A program made the translations under genes and the position numbers. From Lachnospiraceae bacterium (GTDB lineage Bacteria > Bacillota > Clostridia > Lachnospirales > Lachnospiraceae), in the NCBI GenBank assembly GCA_900751785.1, contig CAADSM010000105.1:1-31929 (forward strand): 31,929 nucleotides of DNA, in the 5' to 3' direction. The notes under the pieces are model-generated. The model worked only from the letters and a program-made list of their open reading frames with translations. It was not told where the DNA came from and searched no databases. Below are positions 15,197-23,987 of this stretch, piece after piece; position 1 is the stretch's first letter; each line of letters begins with the position of its first letter.

Positions 15197-16508
15197 GCTG
15201 TATTTCAAAGAGTTCCTCAAGTATTCATCCCTCAATGTGCTCGGGATGATCGCCCTGTCCTGCTATATTCTGGCGGATACTTTTTTTATCTCAAAGGCGC
15301 TGGGCTCCGACGGTCTGGCGGCGCTGAACCTGGCGATCCCGGTTTACAGCTTTATCCACGGGAGCGGTCTGATGATTGGAATGGGCGGCGGGATCAAGTA
15401 TTCCATCGTGAAGAGCCAGGGGGCGGCGCAGCGGGCGGATCAGATCTTTACAAATTCAGCTGTGCTGACCGCAGCCATCGCCGCATGCTTCTTCCTGACC
15501 GGGCTGCTGGCCTCCGGACCGCTGGCGCTCCTGCTCGGTGCGGACGGGAACGTCTATGAGATGACCAGGACGTACCTTCAGGTGATTCTTCTGTTTGCGC
15601 CCATGTTCATGACGAATAATCTGCTGCTCTGCTTCATACGGAATGACGGCGCCCCGCAGCTTTCCATGGCGGCGATGATCACCGGAAGCCTCTCCAATGT
15701 GGTGCTTGACTATGTGTTCATGTTCCCATTCGGAATGGGCATCTTCGGAGCGGTGCTCGCCACAGGGCTTGCGCCTGTGATCAGCATCCTTGTGCTCTCG
15801 CCGTATCTGTTCAGAAGGAAGAATCAGTTCCACCTGAGAAAATGCAGGATATCAGGGCGGCTTGCGCTGGGGATCTGCTCCAGCGGACTGCCCTCACTGA
15901 TCACAGAGGTCTCCTCCGGGATCGTGATCATCGTGTTCAACACGATCATCTTAGGGATCGCGGGAAATATCGGCGTCGCGGCATACGGCGTCATCGCCAA
16001 CCTGTCCCTGGTGGTTATGTCCATCTACACGGGGATCTCCCAGGGAATCCAGCCGCTTCTGAGCAGCGGCTACGGAATGGGGGACAGGAAGAAGACACAG
16101 AGCGTTCTGCGATATGCTCTTGTCTCGGCAGTGCTTGTCTCGGGGATCGTCTATGTCTGCGTATTCTTCGGCGCGGACCCGATCGCCGCTGTGTTCAACA
16201 GCGAGCAGAATGCCACGCTGCAGAGCATTGCCGTGACAGGGCTGAAGATCTACTTTACGGCGTGTGTTTTCGCGGGATTTAATGTTATCCTTTCCGTCTA
16301 TTTTGCATCAACGGAGAACGCCCTTCCGGCGCACATTGTCTCGCTCCTGCGGGGATTCGTGGTCATTATTCCGATGGCGTTCCTGCTGTCCGCTGCGGCG
16401 CAGCTCCTTGGCGTATGGGCGGCGTTCCCCGCGACGGAGCTGATCGTCAGCCTGATCGGGGCGGGGATCTTTTTCCGGATCAGGAAAAAGGCGGGAAGAT
16501 CTATCTGA
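15186..16508 (+). CDS. MATE-family multidrug/metabolite exporter
   Basis: A 440-residue membrane protein with about twelve helices in two homologous halves, driven by a sodium or proton gradient. Family features include the start region YSSLNVLGMIALSCYILADTFFISKALG and, in the second half, GIVIIVFNTIILGIAGNIGVAAYGVIANLSLVVMSIYTGISQGIQPLLSSGYG, typical of DinF/MepA-like MATE proteins. The substrate is not predictable. The start follows GGAGGACAGGACA, within the end of the 38-codon ORF. The last 8 bases overlap the end of the convergent small gene. Confidence 0.94.
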   Translation: MENKLYFKEFLKYSSLNVLGMIALSCYILADTFFISKALGSDGLAALNLAIPVYSFIHGSGLMIGMGGGIKYSIVKSQGAAQRADQIFTNSAVLTAAIAACFFLTGLLASGPLALLLGADGNVYEMTRTYLQVILLFAPMFMTNNLLLCFIRNDGAPQLSMAAMITGSLSNVVLDYVFMFPFGMGIFGAVLATGLAPVISILVLSPYLFRRKNQFHLRKCRISGRLALGICSSGLPSLITEVSSGIVIIVFNTIILGIAGNIGVAAYGVIANLSLVVMSIYTGISQGIQPLLSSGYGMGDRKKTQSVLRYALVSAVLVSGIVYVCVFFGADPIAAVFNSEQNATLQSIAVTGLKIYFTACVFAGFNVILSVYFASTENALPAHIVSLLRGFVVIIPMAFLLSAAAQLLGVWAAFPATELIVSLIGAGIFFRIRKKAGRSI

Positions 16509-16743
16509 TAGAATTGAGCCCCTGCAGCGAGCGGAGGAACTCAAGATCCTCCTGTTTTACTTTCAGATTTGTCTCATAATGCCTGCCTTCGGGCGAGGTG
16601 ACGCTGATCTCGATGATCGTTCCCTCCCCGAGGGCATTTTTATTGACCGCGTCTAAAAACGGGGCGAACTTCGGGTGGTTCCGGTGAAATGTATCCAGCT
16701 GGCTTTTCAGTTTCTGCAGCCGGGCAAGTTGTGATAAATTCAT
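16501..16743 (-). CDS. Small hypothetical protein (80 residues)
   Basis: A predicted soluble protein with an N-terminal basic amphipathic helix (LARLQKLKSQLDTFHRNHPKF) and a short beta-rich segment (GTIIEISVTSPEGRHYETNLKV). No family is recognised. The ATG at 16743 is preferred over an upstream in-frame ATG at 16806 because GGAGAG lies seven bases before it and the longer form has no ribosome binding site. It is convergent with the MATE gene and overlaps its last 8 bases. Confidence 0.7.
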   Translation of the reverse strand: MNLSQLARLQKLKSQLDTFHRNHPKFAPFLDAVNKNALGEGTIIEISVTSPEGRHYETNLKVKQEDLEFLRSLQGLNSIR

Positions 16744-16806
16744 AAGGCTCTCCAGTCTGCCGCGGTTCAGCGGCGAAAATATAAGTTTTGATCTCTTATC
16801 TATCAT

Positions 16807-16981
16807 AAATGCAAAGCGGGAAAAATTCTACTTAAAATAAAGTATCACTCACAATTCATAATTGTAAGATATGTTAATATTAGATAAATATGTTAAAAAA
16901 ATGTTGACAAACTTCAAAAAATAATTAATTATAGTTAAATATAGAACTTAAAATGGATTAAAAAAAGAAGATGAGGGCAAT
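16807..16981. promoter_or_regulatory. AT-rich control region upstream of the alpha-galactosidase
   Basis: Contains TTGACA (16904-16909) with possible -10 elements TAATTA (16926-16931, spacer 16) or TATAGT (16930-16935, spacer 20). Just upstream are two direct repeats of ATATGTTAA (16869-16877 and 16888-16896), 19 bases apart. They may be regulator sites but do not match the inverted repeat found upstream of the main operon. Confidence 0.5.
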
Positions 16982-19162
16982 ATGAAGATAATTTTTGATG
17001 AAAAGAATAAGGTATTCCTTCTGCACACTGAAAATACCACCTACGGATTAGCTGTCGTGGACGACAGATATGTGGAGCATCTTTATTACGGAGCCAGGAT
17101 TGAGGACACGGATATCCGGTATCTGCTGAGGGAGGATGAGGCGCCTTTTACGCCTTCGGTCAACAAGAGAGAAACAGGAGCATTTCTTGACTGTGCTCCG
17201 ATGGAATATCCGGAGACGGGAATGGGAGATTACAGAGAATCGGCATTCTGTGTCAGGAGCATGGCAGGGTACAGGGCGAGCGAGCTTGCCTATGAAGGCT
17301 ATGCAATAGAGAAGGGCAAGCCGGAGTTGCCGGGACTTCCCGCCACATGGGGGAATCAGGATGACTGTATGACACTCAAAGTTTTTCTGCGGGACAGTCT
17401 GCTCGGCGTGAAGGTCACCCTGCTGTATTCCGTCTTTCGCGGCCTGGATGCACTGACCCGTTCTGTGCTGGTTGAGAATGAAGGCGGCGGGCCTTTCTAT
17501 CTGGAAAAAGTGCTCTCTGCCTGTGTGGATATGGACGACAGAGATTTTGAGATGCTCGGGCTGTTCGGCTCCTGGGCGAGGGAACGGCACATCCAGAGAA
17601 TGCCGCTGGGATATGGAAGGCAGAATATCGCATCGGTGAAGGGGGAATCGAGCCACCAGGAGCACCCGTTCCTTGCCCTGGTGACGCCGGGGACCACGCA
17701 GGAGAGCGGCGAAGTCTATGCGATGAACTTTGTGTACTCGGGTAATTTTATCGCGCAGGCGGAGAAGAGCCAGTTCAACTCTGTCAGAATGATGATGGGG
17801 ATTCATCCGGAAGGATTCACATGGAAGCTGGAGCCGGGAGAGCGGTTCACAGCGCCGGAAGTCGTGATGGTCTATTCCGGGCAGGGACTCGGCAGGATGA
17901 CAAGGACATTTCATGACCTGTACAGAGAGCACTTGATCAGAAGTCCGTATCTTCATGAGAAGCGCCCGATCCTGATCAATAACTGGGAAGCGACATACTT
18001 TAATTTTGATGAAAAGAAGCTTCTGGAAATCGCGGAAGATGCCGCTGCACTGGGGATCGAGATGCTTGTCATGGATGACGGATGGTTCGGGAAGAGGAGT
18101 CTTGACGACAGCTCTCTCGGCGACTGGTATGTCAATGAGGAGAAGATTAAGGGCGGGCTGCACGCACTGGTGGAGAACGTCAAAAAGCTGGGCATGAAAT
18201 TCGGTATCTGGATAGAACCGGAGATGATCTCCCCTGAATCGGAATTGTACCGGAGACATCCGGACTGGGCGATCCAGATTCCCGGCAGGGATATCACACA
18301 GAGCCGCGCCCAGTATGTGCTTGATCTCTCCAGGGACGAGGTGGTGGACGGCGTCTATGAGATGATTGTGGAAGTATTGAGAAGCGCGGATATTTCCTAT
18401 GTAAAGTGGGATATGAACCGGCAGCTTACGACCCTTGGAAGCTGCGCCCTTCCGCCGGACCGGCAGGGAGAGCTGTCCCATCGGTATATGCTGGGCGTGT
18501 ATCGGATGCAGGAACGCCTGATTACGGATTTCCCCCATCTGCTTCTGGAAAACTGCTCCGGCGGAGGAGCCAGATTTGACGCGGGAATGCTTTACTACAG
18601 CCCTCAGATCTGGTGCTCGGACGATACGGACGCCATTGAGCGTCTGGCGATCCAGGAGGGGACGGCGCTGATCTATCCTGTCTCCGCGATGGGAGCCCAT
18701 GTGAGCGTCTGCCCGAACCATACGGTGGGGCGCACGACCCCGTTCGAGACGAGAGGAGACGTGGCGCTGCTTGGAACGTTCGGATATGAACTGGATATCA
18801 CAAAACTGTCGGAAGAAGAGAAAGACCTGGTCAAGTCTCAGGTGGAAAAGTATCATAAATATAATGACCTGATCAGGGAAGGGGACTATTATCGTCTTGC
18901 GTCAGCGTTGGAAAACAGATATTATGATAGTTGGATGATCGTAGAAAAAGATAAGAGCAGGGCGCTGCTGTTCTGCGTGCAGGTATTGGCTGAGGCAAAT
19001 GCAAAGAGCCGGTTCCTGAGACTGAAGGGGCTGGAGCCGGACAAGAGATATCTCGTGGAAGGCAAGACGTATGCAGGCCGCACTTTGATGCATGCGGGGC
19101 TGAAGATCCCGGCGGTGTTCGGTGATTTCAAGAGCAGGCTGATCGAGATCACAGAAATATAG
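16982..19162 (+). CDS. GH36 alpha-galactosidase
   Basis: Releases terminal alpha-1,6-galactose from galactomannan or raffinose-type oligosaccharides by a retaining mechanism. The 726-residue length fits the cytoplasmic Firmicute GH36 enzymes. Order: N-terminal beta-sandwich (about 1-320), catalytic barrel (about 325-620, beginning RPILINNWEATYFNF), C-terminal beta domain. The nucleophile motif is VKWDMNR (D477) and the acid/base lies in WCSDDTD (D547 expected by spacing). No signal peptide is seen, so it acts on imported sugars. The location beside GH130, epimerase and transporter genes points to galactosylated mannooligosaccharides. Confidence 0.96.
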   Translation: MKIIFDEKNKVFLLHTENTTYGLAVVDDRYVEHLYYGARIEDTDIRYLLREDEAPFTPSVNKRETGAFLDCAPMEYPETGMGDYRESAFCVRSMAGYRASELAYEGYAIEKGKPELPGLPATWGNQDDCMTLKVFLRDSLLGVKVTLLYSVFRGLDALTRSVLVENEGGGPFYLEKVLSACVDMDDRDFEMLGLFGSWARERHIQRMPLGYGRQNIASVKGESSHQEHPFLALVTPGTTQESGEVYAMNFVYSGNFIAQAEKSQFNSVRMMMGIHPEGFTWKLEPGERFTAPEVVMVYSGQGLGRMTRTFHDLYREHLIRSPYLHEKRPILINNWEATYFNFDEKKLLEIAEDAAALGIEMLVMDDGWFGKRSLDDSSLGDWYVNEEKIKGGLHALVENVKKLGMKFGIWIEPEMISPESELYRRHPDWAIQIPGRDITQSRAQYVLDLSRDEVVDGVYEMIVEVLRSADISYVKWDMNRQLTTLGSCALPPDRQGELSHRYMLGVYRMQERLITDFPHLLLENCSGGGARFDAGMLYYSPQIWCSDDTDAIERLAIQEGTALIYPVSAMGAHVSVCPNHTVGRTTPFETRGDVALLGTFGYELDITKLSEEEKDLVKSQVEKYHKYNDLIREGDYYRLASALENRYYDSWMIVEKDKSRALLFCVQVLAEANAKSRFLRLKGLEPDKRYLVEGKTYAGRTLMHAGLKIPAVFGDFKSRLIEITEI

Positions 19163-19172
19163 AACCTGCACA

Positions 19173-19190
19173 TGCCGCATCTGAGCGGCA
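19173..19190 (+). other. Intercistronic hairpin between GH36 and the first regulator
   Basis: TGCCGC pairs with GCGGCA over a 6-base loop; no U-tract follows. It could lower read-through into the regulator genes or protect the upstream mRNA. Confidence 0.5.
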
Positions 19191-19210
19191 GGGGAAAAGA
19201 GGTGACAGTT

Positions 19211-20248
19211 ATGGGGCAGAAGAAGAAAGTAAAACTGGAGGATATCGCGGACAGGCTGGGCGTGAGTATCGTGACGGTGTCGAATGCCCTGAAAGGAAAG
19301 AAAGGCGTAAGCGGCGAGATGCGGGAAAAGATCGCGCGGACGGCGCAGGAGATGGGATACCGGGCAGACAACCGCGAGAAAAAGAAGAAAAGGGGCGGCT
19401 ATCTGATCGGAGTGATCGTCGCGGAGCGGTATGTGAGAGAATTTCCTTCTTTCTATATGGAAGTATATAAATGTATCACGCAGGAGGCGATGAAGCGCGG
19501 GTGTCTTACCGTGCTTGAGGTGGCTACGGAGGAAAAAGAAAATCTGGTTCAGGAATTTGCGGCTTTTCAGGAAAGCCGGATATCCGGGATCATCCTTATC
19601 GGGGAGCTGAAGCCGGACTATATACAGATGGTGCGCGAAACATATAAAACACAGCCTGTCGTATGTGTGGATTATTATGATATCTATGGCGGGATGGATT
19701 ATATAGCGACAGACAGCTTCGGCGGTATGGAGCAGATGACCCGCCTGCTGATCAAGGAAGGGATCACGGATCTCGCATTTGTGGGCAGCGTCATGGCGAC
19801 GAAAAATATTACCGACCGTTATCTCGGATACTGCAAAGCGCTTACGCGCGCGGGACTCGAGGCGGAGAGAACCAATATAATAGAAGACAGAGATGAAAAC
19901 GGCGAAGTATACGGAGTCGATATTGAACTGCCAGAGCGGCTGCCGAAAGGATTTGTGTGCAACTGCGACAGGACGGCGTTTGCGCTGATGAAAAAGCTGA
20001 AAGAACGGGGAGTAAGGGTTCCGGAAGACGTATCGGTAGTCGGCTTTGATAACTATCCTCCGGATGTGAGCGGAGAAAAAGAGCTGACCACGTATCAGAA
20101 CGACGGACAGACACTGGCCCGCCTGAGCGTGCGCACCCTGATCCGGAGGATCGAGGGCAGGAGAAAAGCGGAAGGGATACGGATTGTAGAAGGCAGCATA
20201 GTCAAGGGTGAGACTGTGAGATTCAGAAGGAGGCAGCAGGATGTCTGA
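19211..20248 (+). CDS. LacI-family transcription regulator 1
   Basis: A sugar-responsive DNA-binding repressor or activator, 345 residues. The N-terminal LacI helix-turn-helix reads LEDIADRLGVSIVTVSNALKGKKGVSGEMREKI, followed by a periplasmic-binding-protein-like effector domain (from about residue 63) with the family blocks YIATDSFGGMEQMTRLLI, DLAFVGSV and VPEDVSVVGFDNYPPD. The ATG at 19211 is chosen over 19172 because AGAGG precedes it and LacI similarity begins there. It follows the alpha-galactosidase by 48 bases, and its end overlaps the next regulator by 8. Likely effectors are manno- or galactomannan-derived sugars. Confidence 0.95.
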   Translation: MGQKKKVKLEDIADRLGVSIVTVSNALKGKKGVSGEMREKIARTAQEMGYRADNREKKKKRGGYLIGVIVAERYVREFPSFYMEVYKCITQEAMKRGCLTVLEVATEEKENLVQEFAAFQESRISGIILIGELKPDYIQMVRETYKTQPVVCVDYYDIYGGMDYIATDSFGGMEQMTRLLIKEGITDLAFVGSVMATKNITDRYLGYCKALTRAGLEAERTNIIEDRDENGEVYGVDIELPERLPKGFVCNCDRTAFALMKKLKERGVRVPEDVSVVGFDNYPPDVSGEKELTTYQNDGQTLARLSVRTLIRRIEGRRKAEGIRIVEGSIVKGETVRFRRRQQDV

Positions 20249-21263
20249 GGTGAAGTTGAAAGATATTGCCGAAGCTCTGGGCGTGAGTACGGTTACGGTA
20301 TCGAATGCCCTGTCCGGGAAAAAAGGTGTCAGCGAAGAGCTGCGGAACCGTATCGAGAACGCTGCCCGCAGCATGGGATATGATTTTTCTCGGTATGAGC
20401 GGAAAGAAACGGGAGCAACGATCGGAGTGATCGCCAGCCACCAGTATATAGAGATCGGAAATTCCTTTTACTGGGCCATGTATCAGCAGGTCATCTGCGC
20501 AGCGGCGAAGAAACAGAGCGTGACCATGTTGGAGATCCTTGATATGGAGCTGCAGAATACGAAAGAACTCCCGAGAATTTTGAAAGAAAGGGCTGTTGAT
20601 GGACTGATCGTGATCGGCTGGATGTTTGAACCGTACATCAGGAATCTCGTGACAGTGGCGGAAGTGCCGGTGGTGCTTCTGGACTTCCGGGTCAGGGGGC
20701 TTGCATGCGACAGTGTTATGTCCGGTAATTTTCTGGGAATGTATAAGGCGGTCCGGTATCTGATCGAGCGGGGGCACAGGGATATCGCCTTCGTGGGATC
20801 TGTGCTTGCAAATGAAAATATTATGGATCGGTATTATGGGTATAAGAAAGCTCTTATGGAAGCCGGGATACGTGAAAGAAAAGAGTGGATACTGGAGGAC
20901 AGGGATCTGATTACCGGACAGATGAAAATCACGCTTCCGGAGAATATGCCCACAGCGTTTGCCTGCAATGGAGACTGGACGGCCCAGTGGATCTACGAGG
21001 CGCTGCGAGAGAGAGGGTACCGCATTCCGCAGGATGTATCCATCATCGGCTATGATAACTACCTGCCTTCCCACAGCTTTGCGCAGGAGCTTACTTCTTA
21101 CAACGTGGATATGAAACGAATGTCGGAGGTGGCTGTGAAGCGGCTTCTGGATAAGATCCAGGGAAAGGAAAGTGAGTATGAGACAAGATATATCGACAGC
21201 GGCATCGTTGAGAGGAGCAGCGTGAAATGTCTTGATGCAAAGCGCGTCAAGAGAAGTGGATGA
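20241..21263 (+). CDS. LacI-family transcription regulator 2, paralogue of the preceding gene
   Basis: A 340-residue LacI-type regulator. The HTH reads LKDIAEALGVSTVTVSNALSGKKGVSEELRNRI, nearly the same as its neighbour's, including the recognition-helix residues STVTVSNAL versus SIVTVSNAL. The effector domains share blocks such as AFVGSV, NIxDRYxGYxKAL, EDRD and DVSxxGxDNY but diverge in between, as expected for a tandem duplication with changed ligand specificity. It overlaps regulator 1 by 8 bases and has AGGAGG in that gene's end. A bidirectional terminator follows. Confidence 0.95.
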   Translation: MSEVKLKDIAEALGVSTVTVSNALSGKKGVSEELRNRIENAARSMGYDFSRYERKETGATIGVIASHQYIEIGNSFYWAMYQQVICAAAKKQSVTMLEILDMELQNTKELPRILKERAVDGLIVIGWMFEPYIRNLVTVAEVPVVLLDFRVRGLACDSVMSGNFLGMYKAVRYLIERGHRDIAFVGSVLANENIMDRYYGYKKALMEAGIRERKEWILEDRDLITGQMKITLPENMPTAFACNGDWTAQWIYEALRERGYRIPQDVSIIGYDNYLPSHSFAQELTSYNVDMKRMSEVAVKRLLDKIQGKESEYETRYIDSGIVERSSVKCLDAKRVKRSG

Positions 21264-21298
21264 TATCTGAGTTGTGCTGGAAACAGCTTATTACAATG

Positions 21299-21342
21299 CC
21301 GCCGTGACGAATAGTGAATATTCGCCACGGCGGTACATTTTT
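21299..21342. terminator. Bidirectional terminator between regulator 2 and the SGNH hydrolase
   Basis: CCGCCGTG (21299-21306) and CACGGCGG (21326-21333) form the outer stem and CGAATA/TATTCG the inner stem, separated by one mismatch; T-rich sequence follows (21338-21342). Confidence 0.85.
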
Positions 21343-21349
21343 GAATTGT

Positions 21350-22009
21350 TTACCGGAGTGCGTACAGATACGGCTTCATATTCTCCCACACGATGCGGTA
21401 ACCTTCCGGATACATATGGAATCCGTCTATGGTGATCTCTTCTTTCAGCATCCCGTTCTCGTCAGTGAGTCCGTCGTTCACATCGATATAACAGTATCCC
21501 AGCTTTTCGGCAAGCTGTCTGACAGCTTTGTTCGCTGCGGCGAGGTTCGGGTTGTTCCTGTTGATGAACACAGCCTCTTCCTCCCTGCCCGTAGTGCAGA
21601 CGGGATAATACGCCATGGTGAAGACCTTTGTCCGGGGCAGGCGCTCTTTGATCTGCAGGAGGATCTTTTCGTAATTGGCAAGCGTATGGGAGAGAACCTG
21701 TGCGAAAGTCTTTGAAGAGTCGCTCAGATCGTTGGTCCCTATGTTGATAAAGACGGCGGAGGGCTCCAGATCGAAGATCTGTTCGTCCATATGCTCCAGC
21801 ATATCGTCCGTGACAAATCCGCCGATGCCGCGGTTGTAGATGATCTGGTCGGAATTTTCTTCTTTCAGGAAATCTTCTACGGGGAACATTTCCATGAGAG
21901 AAGAGCCGGTGAAGAGGATTTCCCCTTTTCTGGCATTTTTATTTGCCTTTCTGTAATTTTCGAGTTTCCTTTGCTGTTCCTGTTTCATGAATTCTACTGC
22001 TGCGTCCAT
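21350..22009 (-). CDS. Cytoplasmic SGNH/GDSL-family hydrolase, likely carbohydrate esterase
   Basis: A 219-residue hydrolase without a signal peptide. The SGNH blocks are all present: block I FTGSSLME (nucleophile S37 expected), GIGG after N59, GTND (N93), and D195-G-F-H198 near the C-terminus completing the Ser-Asp-His triad. In this setting deacetylation of imported acetylated mannooligosaccharides is the natural inference. It is much smaller than the two-domain CE17 enzyme known from mannan loci, and sequence alone does not give the substrate. The ribosome binding site is AAAGGA. Probably the last gene of a minus-strand transcript with the AEC and DUF624 genes. Confidence 0.9.
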   Translation of the reverse strand: MDAAVEFMKQEQQRKLENYRKANKNARKGEILFTGSSLMEMFPVEDFLKEENSDQIIYNRGIGGFVTDDMLEHMDEQIFDLEPSAVFINIGTNDLSDSSKTFAQVLSHTLANYEKILLQIKERLPRTKVFTMAYYPVCTTGREEEAVFINRNNPNLAAANKAVRQLAEKLGYCYIDVNDGLTDENGMLKEEITIDGFHMYPEGYRIVWENMKPYLYALR

Positions 22010-22081
22010 TTTCTTGTTTCCTTTCTTTTTAATAATAATGTTTGGGGCAAACGCCCGTTTTTTATAATGCCGGCATATCTG

Positions 22082-22999
22082 CTAGAAGATACAGCCGCCG
22101 ATCCCTGCAATGAGAGGCATGGTGATGATGCACAGGAGGGTGCTTATGCATATCTCTTTTACTGCCTGCGTATAATCCAGCCTGTACAGCTGGGCGAATA
22201 TTGCCACATTTGAGCCGACGGGCGCGGAAGCCGTGATGAGGACGGCGAGCTTGATCAGCTCATACTGTCCGGGGAAGACCATGAGCACGGGGATCGTAAG
22301 GAGCGGGATGACGATCAGGCGGATCAGTGTGCAGCGGAAGGCGAGAGGGTCTGTAAACAACGACCTCAGCGGCACCTGCGCGAGATACATTCCCAGTATG
22401 ATCATGGCGAGGGGGCCGTTCATGGCGGAGAGCGATGTGACGACGCTCTCGAGAGTATCCGGCAGGGAAACCGGAAGAAAGAACAGGCACAATCCCGCGA
22501 GAAAGCTGAGCACGATCGGATTTGTGACGATCTTCCTGACCGACACGGCGCTTTTGTCCCCGGTCATGATACGGACTCCGTATGTCCACTGAAGGATGTT
22601 GAGCAGGGCGACGAAAGAAGCGATGTAGAATACAGCTTCTGTTCCGAGCGTCATCTGAACGAGCGGTATACCGATGAATCCGGCATTGGAAAACGCGGCT
22701 CCGAACCGTTCGACGGACTCCTCCTTGTTAAATGCAATGCGGCTGACAATGATCGCGAGTATCAGCGAGAGGAGCGCCGCGGCGAAGGAGACGGCCAGTC
22801 CCGCGAGCATATCGGCGGAGAAGCCGGCGGCGAGGTAGGACTTGATGATCGCGGCGGGCATGACGATATACAGGAGCATACGCCCCATGTCCGCGCTTCC
22901 CTGTATCCCCGCCAGTTTCTTCCGGAAGAGGAAATATCCGACCAGGAGATAGATCAGCATGATCAGGTTCTGTCTGATAAGTAAAGATACAATTTCCAT
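22082..22999 (-). CDS. AEC (auxin efflux carrier) family transporter
   Basis: A 305-residue membrane protein with about ten helices. The AEC family fold is seen in GYFLFRKKLAGIQG (helix 1), ERFGAAFSNAGFIGIPLV (the conserved FSNxGFxGxPL block of the family), and SAPVGSNVAIFAQLY near the C-terminus. Known relatives export or exchange organic acids such as malate or acetate-type anions in bacteria. In this position it might export the acetate freed by deacetylation, which is inference only. It sits 72 bases upstream of the SGNH gene in transcription order. Confidence 0.9.
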   Translation of the reverse strand: MEIVSLLIRQNLIMLIYLLVGYFLFRKKLAGIQGSADMGRMLLYIVMPAAIIKSYLAAGFSADMLAGLAVSFAAALLSLILAIIVSRIAFNKEESVERFGAAFSNAGFIGIPLVQMTLGTEAVFYIASFVALLNILQWTYGVRIMTGDKSAVSVRKIVTNPIVLSFLAGLCLFFLPVSLPDTLESVVTSLSAMNGPLAMIILGMYLAQVPLRSLFTDPLAFRCTLIRLIVIPLLTIPVLMVFPGQYELIKLAVLITASAPVGSNVAIFAQLYRLDYTQAVKEICISTLLCIITMPLIAGIGGCIF

Positions 23000-23063
23000 T
23001 TTCTTCTGTATGGCACAGATGTGCGTCCTTTCTGTTATTTTTTAATTGCCGCAGGCATAACGG

Positions 23064-23678
23064 CTATGATTTTTCCGGTATGTAGTGTTTCAGTACCCTC
23101 TCTGTGAGCAGCACAGAGACGACCGTGCTCAGGGAGAATCCGAGGAGCAGCCAGTATGCGAAGGTGAAATAAAATGCTCTCGGGAAATACAGTGTCAGGC
23201 AGACCGGTATGGATGTGACGAATATGATCGCCAGCGTATAAGGCAGGTGTCTTAGCGCGGTCAGCAGACTGTTGAGCAGGATCCGCAGCGGCTTATTGAT
23301 GAAGGTAGCCTGAAGCGGAAACGCATACGTAAGGATGAACAATAATATAAGGAAGCAGAGAAAGTACGCGCATACGGCGGGCAGGTTCTCGAGATGGGCC
23401 GCCGTGTAGGCGGTAAACGGAACCATTGCGAGAAGAAAGGGCAGCAGCACGCACCATATGACCATGCCGTTTTTCAGATTCTCCCTCCAGGCGCGGAAAT
23501 AATCTCTGGCGGCGTAGGATTCCCTGCCGCGGATCCTTTTTTTGACAGAGGCGTACAGCGCGGTCAGCGAGACGCCGATGGTGACGATGGGGATCGAAGT
23601 GATAATGAAGAGAACGTTGAGCACTATGATATCCCCGAGCATTGACATAAATGAAAAGAACTTGTTGTCCGGTCTCAT
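23064..23678 (-). CDS. YesL-like DUF624 membrane protein
   Basis: A 204-residue membrane protein with about five helices. The family-typical start MRPDNKFFSFMSMLGDIIVLNVLFIITSIPIVTIG, followed by SLTALYASVKKRIRGRESYAARDYFRAWRENLKNG, identifies the DUF624/YesL group. Its function is unknown, but genes of this group commonly neighbour carbohydrate ABC transporter operons in Firmicutes. A GGAGG site lies 7 bases before the ATG. It is transcribed divergently from the sugar-binding-protein operon. Confidence 0.92.
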   Translation of the reverse strand: MRPDNKFFSFMSMLGDIIVLNVLFIITSIPIVTIGVSLTALYASVKKRIRGRESYAARDYFRAWRENLKNGMVIWCVLLPFLLAMVPFTAYTAAHLENLPAVCAYFLCFLILLFILTYAFPLQATFINKPLRILLNSLLTALRHLPYTLAIIFVTSIPVCLTLYFPRAFYFTFAYWLLLGFSLSTVVSVLLTERVLKHYIPEKS

Positions 23679-23727
23679 GTCATAACCTCCTGTAATTAAA
23701 AATTTACTTTATGTACTCTATATAAAT

Positions 23728-23755
23728 AAGATAACATAAATTAAAAATAAGTCAA
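23728..23755 (-). promoter_or_regulatory. Probable promoter of the DUF624-AEC-SGNH group
   Basis: Minus strand: TTGACT (23750-23755), a 16-base spacer, then TATCTT (23728-23733). Confidence 0.6.
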
Positions 23756-23805
23756 TTGTAAATTAAATATCAAACAAGATTAATTTGCATTTAATTAAAT
23801 TAAAA

Positions 23806-23823
23806 TTAGTTTAACCAAACTAA
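23806..23823. promoter_or_regulatory. Candidate LacI-type operator TTAGTTTAACCAAACTAA
   Basis: A perfect 7-bp inverted repeat with a 4-base centre, two bases upstream of a TATAAA -10 element. Size and symmetry suit a LacI-family dimer. Two such regulators are encoded 3-4 kb away in the same locus, but which one binds is unknown. Confidence 0.6.
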
Positions 23824-23987
23824 AGTATAAAAAATAGTGCCAGAACAGTGGCGAAATGCACAAAATCAACGGCGCAATATTAGAAAAACTATAAAAAAGA
23901 AGTGGTTTGGCAATAAAAAACTTGAAATTAAAAGAAGTTAATGATAGACTTAAAGCAAGTTAAAAAATACTTTAAGGAGGAACCAAA

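Larger units (their letters stand above)
23679..23987. other. AT-rich divergent control region of the mannan locus
   Basis: A gene-free stretch of 309 bases between the DUF624 gene and the sugar-binding-protein gene. It holds the DUF624 promoter (23728-23755, minus strand), an 18-bp inverted repeat (23806-23823) and a possible -10 for the plus-strand operon (TATAAA, 23826-23831). The remainder, to the AAGGAGG site before 23988, shows no further recognisable signal. Confidence 0.7.

Noticed and set aside
17048..18856. 602-codon open frame antisense to the alpha-galactosidase
   Set aside because: The composition is His/Arg-rich without domains; it is a shadow of the strongly supported GH36 gene.
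18902..20374. 490-codon open frame antisense to the end of GH36 and regulator 1
   Set aside because: No recognisable domain; it mirrors the codon use of the genuine plus-strand genes.
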